From: a virus
DNA length: 44,435 bases
Strand: one strand, 5' to 3'
Virus record (IMG/VR): IMGVR_UViG_3300035181_002356
Location: 1 to 44,435 of that record
Below the pieces are notes generated by a model that ran no database searches, was not told the origin of the DNA, and saw only the letters and a program-made list of their open reading frames with translations. Shown piece by piece: positions 30,255 through 36,727 of this stretch. Both the position numbers and the translations under genes were made by a program. Every line of letters begins with the position of its first letter. Position 1 is the first letter of the stretch.

Positions 30255-31157
30255 ATGAAGCTAGCATCTGCTATTAGTCGTTCTTTAAGCGAAGAGGAGA
30301 TTAGGATTTTAAGAAAGTTGTCTTCTAAATTAAGTGGTTATTCCACGGACATAGCCTTATTTGTCTCAAGCATTAAGAATAGCGATGTCACTAGACTTGT
30401 CGCTAGCGGAGAGCTTATGAAAAAACTTACTGATTTGGATGGGGCCGTGGATAAAGCCAAAAGCATGGAAGAACTTAATAATCTTCTAGTGGGAGAAAAG
30501 GCTGGAAAAGAAACTCCTGTTTCTTCTGGGATCGAGAAAAAAACCACCTCCCCGCCTTCGGACGTAGCAAAACTAAAAGAGCCGGTAGACAATCTAGTTA
30601 AGGATATCAAAGAACAGGCAGACGCAGAGCTTAAACCAGAGAAAGTAAATGGAGGTCGGTCTATGAGAGATATTATTAAGGAGGCGTTAAATAATTCCCC
30701 TTTGTCCGAACCCCCTTCTTCGTCTACTGATGCCGCCACTTCCCCTCTGCAAGGACAGGAAGATAATTCCCTGGTGGCAATTCTGAACATGGCAAACCTT
30801 GGGCAGTTTATAGAAGCCATGGTTGGTCAAGGCAAGACGAATATTACCGCTGTTCTGTCAGATTTAGATAGTAGCTTAAAGGAGGTTTCAAATTCCACTT
30901 CCACAGGAGGGCAATCTGCTCTAAGTCGAGACTTAAGGGAGAAGGTGGCCGATATTCAGCAAGCTTCTACTAATTCAGCTCAAGCTATAGAAGAGATGAA
31001 AAAACAAATTAACGTTGTTTTACAGTCTCTTAAGAGTTTTGTTGATTTTGCCAAAACAAGCTCTCCTAGCGAGTCTTTGCAGTCTTTGCAGACTGCAATT
31101 GATGCTTTAGTCTCTGGGATTAATGAAGGGATTAAAGATGTAAATACGAATAGTTAA
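30255..31157 (+). CDS. unknown Ser/Lys-rich helical protein of the head cluster
   Basis: A 300-aa protein. ATG 30255 is preferred over GTG 30249 because GGAG lies at 30246-30249. The N-terminus is a Lys/Leu-rich helix pair (RSLSEEEIRILRKLSSKLSG). A Pro/Ser/Glu-rich middle follows (residues about 85-165), then a helical C-terminal third with heptad-like Ala/Leu spacing. Position between portal and protease/scaffold suggests a head-assembly or internal head protein. No family is recognised. Confidence 0.68.
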   Translation: MKLASAISRSLSEEEIRILRKLSSKLSGYSTDIALFVSSIKNSDVTRLVASGELMKKLTDLDGAVDKAKSMEELNNLLVGEKAGKETPVSSGIEKKTTSPPSDVAKLKEPVDNLVKDIKEQADAELKPEKVNGGRSMRDIIKEALNNSPLSEPPSSSTDAATSPLQGQEDNSLVAILNMANLGQFIEAMVGQGKTNITAVLSDLDSSLKEVSNSTSTGGQSALSRDLREKVADIQQASTNSAQAIEEMKKQINVVLQSLKSFVDFAKTSSPSESLQSLQTAIDALVSGINEGIKDVNTNS

Positions 31158-31167
31158 GGAGATAAAG

Positions 31168-31335
31168 ATGTTAGTCAAAACGGCTATTGTGGGTGTCCCC
31201 GAGCTTTGTGAAAAATGTGGGCATTGTCACGATCTAAATTCTCCATGCCTAAAGCCGGCTTCGATAGAGGAGGTTAACAATTTAAGTTTTAGGAAAGAGA
31301 GCAAAGAAGATTCAGCAGAAGAGAAAGAGAGTTAA
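31168..31335 (+). CDS. small Cys-rich protein (55 aa)
   Basis: A short gene with AAGGAG at 31156-31161 and ATG at 31168. The protein has C14, C17, C20 and C27 (LCEKCGHCHDLNSPCLKP), a possible metal-binding knuckle, followed by a Glu/Lys/Ser-rich tail. The N-terminus MLVKTAIVGVPEL carries the Lys-Thr-Ala site found in several neighbours. It lies 10 bases after the previous stop and just before a CTATTAATA element. The good ribosome site and tight spacing support it as a real gene; the function is unknown. Confidence 0.65.
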   Translation: MLVKTAIVGVPELCEKCGHCHDLNSPCLKPASIEEVNNLSFRKESKEDSAEEKES

Positions 31336-31342
31336 CGGAAAT

Positions 31343-31351
31343 CTATTAATA
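31343..31351 (+). promoter_or_regulatory. CTATTAATA element, putative phage late promoter 4
   Basis: Exact 9-mer in the 62-base gap ahead of the protease/scaffold operon; the next base makes it the palindrome CTATTAATAG. A small hairpin begins 24 bases downstream of the motif start. Confidence 0.74.
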
Positions 31352-31366
31352 GTTAAATATGAAATA

Positions 31367-31382
31367 AGCACGAAAATGTGCT
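31367..31382 (+). other. small 5'-leader hairpin
   Basis: AGCAC (31367-31371) pairs with GTGCT (31378-31382) over a six-base GAAAAT loop. It lies between the putative late promoter and the Shine-Dalgarno site (about 31385-31391). Its start is 24 bases from the motif start, the same offset as the hairpin at 39533. Confidence 0.4.
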
Positions 31383-31397
31383 GTAAAGGAGAGTAGC

Positions 31398-31811
31398 ATG
31401 CGAAAAACATTTAGTTTTAGTGAGCTAAAGGAGGCCCTTCGCACTACAGGTCTTACCAAGACGGCTGCGGCAATTAATCCTGGGGAGCTAACTCCAGGGC
31501 AGGTCATTGAGAACATTTGCAGTATTGGTGATACTCTGGATGCGCATGGCTTCGAGCAGCTAGCAGAAAAGCTTACGGCTTCTATTCAGGCTCTTCTTAG
31601 CTTTAAGACTGCAGCTGAGAATGAAGAGAATTTTGAGCTGTCATTTAAGTGTCCAGAGTGTGGCGCTGAGATTGTGGCTGAGATAGAGATTGAGAGTGAA
31701 GAACAGGACGAGAAAGAAAAGGCTGGCAATGCGCCGTCAGAAGAGGAAGAAGAGGAAGAAGAGGGGAAAGAGGGGAAAGAGGAAAAAGAGGAAGAAGAAG
31801 AGGAAGAATAG
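31398..31811 (+). CDS. small protein with CPECG knuckle and poly-Glu tail
   Basis: A 137-aa protein. The N-terminal 70 residues are helical, with LTKTAAAINPG and SFKTAAENEE flanking a helical hairpin (ICSIGDTLDAHGFEQLAEKL) that resembles the helical motif of other head-region genes. A beta segment follows with a single CPECG (C85, C88), then a tail made almost only of Glu and Lys. It is 18 bases upstream of the protease/scaffold gene. An acidic helper or scaffold-like part is possible, but this is inference. Confidence 0.68.
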   Translation: MRKTFSFSELKEALRTTGLTKTAAAINPGELTPGQVIENICSIGDTLDAHGFEQLAEKLTASIQALLSFKTAAENEENFELSFKCPECGAEIVAEIEIESEEQDEKEKAGNAPSEEEEEEEEGKEGKEEKEEEEEEE

Positions 31812-31829
31812 GAAAATAAGGAGTAAAAT

Positions 31830-34760
31830 ATGTTCATTAAAGTTGGTGAAGCCGCTGACTCTCTTACTGCTTTCAAGTTTATGACTCCAGATGAGGCGCT
31901 CGAACCCAAGGTGGTTAGTGAGCGCTTTATAAAGTTTTTAGAGAGATTTAAGTCTGCCGCCGATAAGAGGTTAGCTAAGGGGTCTCCTGTTGCGCCTTAT
32001 CGTAGTGATGACTTTTTGTATTTTAGAACTGTCATTATGCACGCAGCGGAGAGAGCTAATCTAGACAAAACTGGGGCCTTGGTTGGTGATGGCAGGTTTA
32101 TCGTAACTAAAGCTGGGGAAAAGGAAATTTGGCGTTGGGTATCTGAGAAGGGCATTCATCCCTATGCTAATGCCAATGGAGATATTTTTCCTGAGGATGA
32201 GCTAATAAAGGCGGCTGGTACCTGGATTGGCAAGGGACTTTATTGTAACCACCAGTCCAACGATGTTGAAAAACTTAGGGGTATTATTATAGACACGTTT
32301 TACGACAAAGCTACTAAAGAACTGTGGGGTTTGGTTGCTTTAGACAAAAAAAATTTTCCAATCCTAGCGGCTCAAGTGAAAAATGGAACTATTAGAAATG
32401 TTTCAATGGGGACAGCAGTTAAGCGTTCCTATTGCACGCTTTGCGGCAATATGGCTGTTGTCGAAGCCGATTATTGCGATTGTATTAAGAAAGGATTAAA
32501 AAATAAGATAGTAAACAATACGCTAGTTGGAGAAATTAATGTTGGGCTAACTGGTGTTGAGTTGTCTTTGGTTGGTATGCCAGCCGATAAAGATGCAACC
32601 ATTCGACATGTCTACGCGAGCCTACAGGCTCAGCTTGAAGAACTTAACGCGGAACTTAGCTCAGAAGAGTCTTATGATGATGGATTACAGAAAGTTGCTG
32701 AGCTGAAAGAACAGATAGATGCAGTTGAGCGCACGATGCATCAGTGCGACAAGGAAAAAAAGTCTATAGGAGGCATTAAAATGCTTACAGTTGAAGAGAG
32801 GGAAAAGCGGGCGGCAGATCGCCGTAGGATCCTAACCGCTTATATGCAGGGTACTACCGAGCCAAAGCCTGGCCAGGTAAACTATCCTCCAGAGCCTACC
32901 AATGCAAACCTTCGCGATGAAGAGCTTGCAAAGGCAAAGAAAGAGGAGAATGAAACCGCTCCTAAGATGGGCGATAAGGGTACCGACCAGAAGACTAGGG
33001 CCGATCAACAGAGAACGGTTGCCGAAAGGAAGATGAATCGTGAAAAGATTCGTCAGGCGTATATGCAGGGAACAACTGAGCCCACTCCGGGTGGCCAATA
33101 TACTCCTGAGCCGATGGGTGTGAAGGTTCGTGACGAAGAACTATCCAAAGCGAAAGGTGAAGAAAAGGCTACTGAGACAGCAATTGGTAATACGAAGGCT
33201 ATTAAAGAAAAGCTGCAGAGAGCCTCTTATCTTGGTGCACGCTTTGTATATGCTAAAGACGATGATGGGACCGTTATTCCAGAGCAGTCTTATTGGACTG
33301 TTTACGCTACCAATGATCCTAAGGCTGAGTTTACGGAAGATAATGCTATTTTAACGGTCACTGCGGCTGAAGCTTATGGTAGTGATCTCCATAAAATTGC
33401 TAAAGACGATGAGGGCAAAGACGACACTGAGGGGCGTACTAATTGGCAGTTTATGGCTAGCAAAGCATATGGCAATGAGCTTATCTCATTTGTTAAGGAG
33501 GCTGGTATTGATACTGTTCTAGCTACCTTTAAGACGGCTGCTGAGTCTCCGCTTGCTTCTGGGCTTGAAGCCCCCTCAGTTACTGAAGAGCCAGGTAAAG
33601 GTGAGCTAGCAGAACCCGACACGGAGTCAGGTCTACTTGACAACGAGAAAGAGAAAGAAGAGGGAAAGGAAGAAGAGGGAAAGGAAGAAGAGGGAATGGA
33701 AGAGGAAGAGAAAGAGAAAGAGGAAGAGGCAAAGGAAAAGCCAGCCGACGGTCCGATTACAAATAAAGAGGAGGCTGGCGAGGCGATTTCTCATGTTGAG
33801 GAAATCCTTGGCAAGGTTAAGGATTTTGTTGTAGATCAACTTAGTTCTCCAGATTTTGATGCCACTGAGGCTGACCACGCTGTTGGTCTAGCCGAAGAGG
33901 GCAAGGGTCTTATGGAGAAATCTAAGACTCCAGGGGAAGCGGGGTCTGCACTTGCGTCTGAGATTCAGGACTTTATCAAACGCGCAGAGACTTTTCTTGA
34001 AGCTAAAAAGAAGGCTCCGAAGTGCAAGAAGTGCGGTAAGAATCATTTCCCCTTCCAGAAGTGCCCAACGGATAAAAATGAAGATAAAAATGAAGAGAAG
34101 GCATGGAAGGAAGATAAAAAGAAGAATAAGAAGGAAGCCGCTGCGACGGGTAGGGAAGTAAAGGATATTCCAGCCCCAGCAAATCAGGGTGCGGCAGCTA
34201 AGGCTCCAACAGGCAAAGAGGTGAAGGACATTGGTGACATTATTTCTCCTCTAGCCTCGCAATCGGTTGATATTGACAATGTCGGTGGGCAGGATATGCA
34301 TATAGAGTCTAAACCAGAGCAGCATGAGAAAGATCAGGCTGCAGCTAAATCGGTTCCTACTGGCAAGGTTGGTTCTGAGACATTCGCCCAGAAGGTTGGG
34401 GCGACTATTCAGGCTGAGCAGCTTAAACGAGAAAAAGATCTCGCAGTTGCTAAGATGAGAAGGGCTTACGATTTAGCTTCCGTTCTTTCCGCTAAAGGTC
34501 ATATTTCTGATACTGAAATTCGTAAGAAGGCTGATGAGTTCTATGAACTTTCTGATGATGCCTTTGCTTCAGTGAAGAGGATCATTGAGGCTATGCCCAA
34601 TGCACAGGGTACGGTTAAGGTGGCTAGTGCTATTGCTTCACTGGGTAACATTAATGGAGACAATACCCTTAGCAATGTTTCTTCTGCCAATGAAAAGTCT
34701 CTTACGGAGAAGCTTTCTGATATTTTTACTGTAAGGGGACCCAAGATTCGCTTTAAGTAA
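31830..34760 (+). CDS. prohead protease fused to a scaffolding domain
   Basis: A 976-aa protein with SD AAGGAG. Residues about 60-265 match the phage prohead maturation protease fold: candidate catalytic His141 (YCNHQSND) and Ser192 (IRNVSMGTAV), an inserted Cys cluster (C202, C205, C216, C218) and the typical ending VELSLVGMPADKDA. From about residue 318 the chain is a highly charged, helical, acidic scaffold-like region with an internal duplication, a Glu/Lys block (residues about 605-645), a Cys knuckle CKKCGKNHFPFQKC and a helical C-terminus. The scaffold shapes the procapsid; the protease then removes it. A strong internal ribosome site at codon 318 suggests a separate scaffold product. 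It lies upstream of the capsid genes, as usual. Confidence 0.85.
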   Translation: MFIKVGEAADSLTAFKFMTPDEALEPKVVSERFIKFLERFKSAADKRLAKGSPVAPYRSDDFLYFRTVIMHAAERANLDKTGALVGDGRFIVTKAGEKEIWRWVSEKGIHPYANANGDIFPEDELIKAAGTWIGKGLYCNHQSNDVEKLRGIIIDTFYDKATKELWGLVALDKKNFPILAAQVKNGTIRNVSMGTAVKRSYCTLCGNMAVVEADYCDCIKKGLKNKIVNNTLVGEINVGLTGVELSLVGMPADKDATIRHVYASLQAQLEELNAELSSEESYDDGLQKVAELKEQIDAVERTMHQCDKEKKSIGGIKMLTVEEREKRAADRRRILTAYMQGTTEPKPGQVNYPPEPTNANLRDEELAKAKKEENETAPKMGDKGTDQKTRADQQRTVAERKMNREKIRQAYMQGTTEPTPGGQYTPEPMGVKVRDEELSKAKGEEKATETAIGNTKAIKEKLQRASYLGARFVYAKDDDGTVIPEQSYWTVYATNDPKAEFTEDNAILTVTAAEAYGSDLHKIAKDDEGKDDTEGRTNWQFMASKAYGNELISFVKEAGIDTVLATFKTAAESPLASGLEAPSVTEEPGKGELAEPDTESGLLDNEKEKEEGKEEEGKEEEGMEEEEKEKEEEAKEKPADGPITNKEEAGEAISHVEEILGKVKDFVVDQLSSPDFDATEADHAVGLAEEGKGLMEKSKTPGEAGSALASEIQDFIKRAETFLEAKKKAPKCKKCGKNHFPFQKCPTDKNEDKNEEKAWKEDKKKNKKEAAATGREVKDIPAPANQGAAAKAPTGKEVKDIGDIISPLASQSVDIDNVGGQDMHIESKPEQHEKDQAAAKSVPTGKVGSETFAQKVGATIQAEQLKREKDLAVAKMRRAYDLASVLSAKGHISDTEIRKKADEFYELSDDAFASVKRIIEAMPNAQGTVKVASAIASLGNINGDNTLSNVSSANEKSLTEKLSDIFTVRGPKIRFK
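32768..34760 (+). CDS. nested internal start: free scaffolding protein (ATG 32781)
   Basis: Inside the protease/scaffold frame a perfect AGGAGG (32768-32773) stands 7 bases before an in-frame ATG at 32781 (codon 318, MLTVEEREKRAADRRR). It lies just where the protease domain ends. Translation from it would give a 659-aa scaffold without the protease, as lambda Nu3 is made from within gene C. The coding part is 32781-34760; the feature start marks the ribosome site. The function is inferred from position and composition. Confidence 0.62.
32820..33164. repeat. internal duplication in the scaffold domain
   Basis: Residues 331-373 and 404-445 of the protease/scaffold protein share AYMQGTTEP, a PEP tripeptide and RDEEL[AS]KAK in the same order and spacing. 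DNA copies are at about 32820-32948 and 33039-33164. The repeat starts 13 residues after the internal start codon. Confidence 0.85.
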
Positions 34761-34775
34761 TTCTTTTTAAGTGGG

Positions 34776-34811
34776 GGGGGTCTGAAATGACCCCCTCTGT
34801 TTTATTTTTTT
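34776..34811 (+). terminator. probable rho-independent terminator after the scaffold gene
   Basis: GGGGGTC (34776-34782) pairs with GACCCCC (34789-34795) over a six-base loop, followed by a T-rich tail (34796-34811) that includes seven or more T in a row. It lies in the 64-base gap before the next gene. No promoter motif follows, so it may be an attenuator that lets part of the transcripts continue. Confidence 0.65.
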
Positions 34812-34824
34812 GGCGGAGGTTACT

Positions 34825-35235
34825 ATGGATATTGGCAAAGAGCTTGTTAAACTGGCAGACGAATTGGACAATGAGGGCTATGTAGAGGCTTCCAATAAAA
34901 TAGATGCGATACTTGTGCGCCTTGCCGCCAAGAAGGACGAAAAAAAAGAAGATGGTTTTAAGCCTATTCTCAAGATGCATTGTTCTAAAGATGGCGACGA
35001 TGGTTCTTATACTGTTACTGTAGAGGCGCCAGCCGGCGTTGCTCCAAACGATCCAGTGGTATTAGAATACATGAGGAAATATGGTCCGTATGACAACATT
35101 GACGTAGACTATAGAGATATGATTGCCGACTCAGACCCAAATCATTTAAATAAATTTACTTATACCATTAGAAATCGTGGTAATAAAGAGAAGCCAGAGC
35201 TAGATATTTCTGGTGTATTGCCTAATATTGACTAA
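34825..35235 (+). CDS. small unknown head-region protein with N-terminal helical motif
   Basis: A 136-aa protein from ATG 34825, with GGCGGAGGT at 34812-34820. Residues 5-34 form an amphipathic helical hairpin (LVKLADELDNEGYVEASNKI, then DAILVRLAAKK) that recurs in other proteins of this cluster. The remaining 100 residues look like a beta domain with a charged surface (GSYTVTVEAPAGVAPNDPVV). It sits between scaffold and the first decoration-like protein. The function is unknown; a minor head protein is plausible. Confidence 0.7.
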   Translation: MDIGKELVKLADELDNEGYVEASNKIDAILVRLAAKKDEKKEDGFKPILKMHCSKDGDDGSYTVTVEAPAGVAPNDPVVLEYMRKYGPYDNIDVDYRDMIADSDPNHLNKFTYTIRNRGNKEKPELDISGVLPNID

Positions 35236-35269
35236 GACAAGAACGTGAGATAGTAGGAGGAGACGTAAT

Positions 35270-35971
35270 ATGATGCGACCGCTTGACGTAGAGGGATTAC
35301 CGACAGGCATATATAGCGTTGATCCCAATGCCATATTCCAGCCTGGTATGATTGGCGGTCTTCAGGCTATTGGTGGTGAAATTTTTATGACAGTTTGTGA
35401 TGGTGTTACGATTCCGCCATATGGTATTTTTGACGATGTTAAGACGCATGCGTTTACTAAGCCAGTATACCATGAGCGAATTGTGCTAACTCCAGATCCT
35501 TCTTTTGTCAGTATTGATAGTACTGGCACTCCATACATTAATAGGCCACTAGACAAGGCTTTGCGCACAGGTAATATAATTCCTAATTCTTTTAGGTCTG
35601 ATGTAGATATGGTTCTTAATCCTATTAATGGTATTGTCACATTTCCAGCTAATACGCCTCTTAACTATTCTCTTAATGGTACGGTGCCACTAGATTCTAT
35701 TTTAGCGGTGGCTTCTTATACGTTTGAAATTGCAGGAGTACCGGGAGACGATACAACTAGAGGTAGCGGTAAAGTAACTGTTTGGAATAGGCGTGGAGAG
35801 TATATTACTGATCAGTTTGATACTCTTGCGACATATCCATTGAATGCTCCGCTATATGTCTACGGTGGAAAGCTTACTACAAAGGCGCCATGTGACACTG
35901 CTCCTATGGTAGGAATTGTTACTGGGCCCCCATCTACTATTAATGCTACTTTACAATTCCTATGGTGGTGA
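35270..35971 (+). CDS. beta-rich virion protein, probable capsid decoration protein A
   Basis: A 233-aa protein with AGGAGG at 35255-35260. It is beta-rich, with Gly/Pro/Asn turns and few charged helices. Near the C-terminus, GSGKVTVWNRRGEYITDQF closely resembles GSGKVTGWFQNGLYGTDVY in the protein at 39586, and both end in an aromatic segment (LQFLWW versus LFAWAQ). They are probably distant paralogues. A beta-rich protein of this kind beside the major capsid gene is usually a head decoration or stabilisation protein. The assignment is by context and resemblance, not by a named family. Confidence 0.6.
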   Translation: MMRPLDVEGLPTGIYSVDPNAIFQPGMIGGLQAIGGEIFMTVCDGVTIPPYGIFDDVKTHAFTKPVYHERIVLTPDPSFVSIDSTGTPYINRPLDKALRTGNIIPNSFRSDVDMVLNPINGIVTFPANTPLNYSLNGTVPLDSILAVASYTFEIAGVPGDDTTRGSGKVTVWNRRGEYITDQFDTLATYPLNAPLYVYGGKLTTKAPCDTAPMVGIVTGPPSTINATLQFLWW

Positions 35972-35974
35972 TAG

Positions 35975-36727
35975 ATGCCTGACCTGTTAGAGTCGGTTAC
36001 GAAACATATTCTTGGGTTAATCAAACATCAGCCGTGGGAGTATATAATTGATGCGACTCGTGGGGAAGTACTCGCCAGGGAGCTTATTAAAGCTTATCTC
36101 GCCAGTAGGAACAAAAAAACAGAATCGCAGCTAGTAAAAAGCGAGATATCAGATTTAATGTCAAAGATTACTACGGTGATATCCCGTGAAGCTAAAAAAT
36201 CTGCAAGAATCGGCGATGGAGAATTTTCTGCTGTACAGAAATTTTTCTTTGATGTGCGTAAGGCGTTTGAGTCGGCTTTGAAGGCGGAGACTCATATTCC
36301 TACGGAACCATCAGAGGCGCCGTCCATAGGGCGGCAGCCATATCCAGATAAAACGCCTCTTGATTTAACTCTTCCTCGTGAAGCCTTAAATAAAATGTTT
36401 AAGGGACTCATAGCAGATATTTTTAGCGTTAATTCTATTACCAAAATGTTAGACGAAGGCTTGGATGACTTGGATGACGTGGATGACGTGGATGATAAAA
36501 ATAAAAAAAGATTTTCATTTGAGGAAATAAGAGGGCTATTGAATGCTTATTTCCTACATGGAATGTCTAATGCTTGGATCGAGACCGTTAGAAAGGTTTA
36601 CCATCTTTCTTCTCAGATTGTTTCTATGATTAAAATTGCCGATGCTCTAGATGAAGCGGGCTATGAGCAAGAGGCTGATGAAATAGATTCTATTGTGAGG
36701 GGGCTCTTAAATGACCAGCAAAGTTGA
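35975..36727 (+). CDS. unknown helical protein with C-terminal helical motif
   Basis: A 250-aa protein that starts 3 bases after the previous stop (GGTGGTGA serves as ribosome site). It is all helical, with an Asp-rich repeat LDDLDDVDDVDD coded by four 9-base units (36461-36496). The last 34 residues (MIKIADALDEAGYEQEADEI, then DSIVRGLLND) are the same helical-hairpin motif found at the N-terminus of the protein at 34825. It overlaps the next gene by 17 bases. The function is unknown. Confidence 0.68.
   Translation: MPDLLESVTKHILGLIKHQPWEYIIDATRGEVLARELIKAYLASRNKKTESQLVKSEISDLMSKITTVISREAKKSARIGDGEFSAVQKFFFDVRKAFESALKAETHIPTEPSEAPSIGRQPYPDKTPLDLTLPREALNKMFKGLIADIFSVNSITKMLDEGLDDLDDVDDVDDKNKKRFSFEEIRGLLNAYFLHGMSNAWIETVRKVYHLSSQIVSMIKIADALDEAGYEQEADEIDSIVRGLLNDQQS
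36461..36496. repeat. 9-base tandem repeat coding Asp-rich linker
   Basis: Four in-frame units TTGGATGAC / GTGGATGAC / GTGGATGAT, coding for LDD/VDD. A short slippage-type expansion. Confidence 0.85.

Noticed and set aside
31352-31693. Open frames antisense to the acidic tails (for example around 11352-11693, 31586-31909 and 33633-33878)
   Set aside because: They are long only because GAA/GAG/GAC-rich sense repeats give stop-free Leu/Phe/Ser-rich antisense frames. They have no ribosome sites and overlap solid genes.
35228-35256. TTGACT (35228-35233) with TAGTAG 17 bases later as a promoter ahead of decoration protein A
   Set aside because: The -10 box is poor and overlaps the Shine-Dalgarno region; there is no CTATTAATA here.
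35628-35638. CTATTAATG-like sequences within genes (about 35628 and 6612) as further late promoters
   Set aside because: They differ in the last base, lie inside coding regions and encode ordinary Ile/Asn codons; all seven boundary sites are exact.
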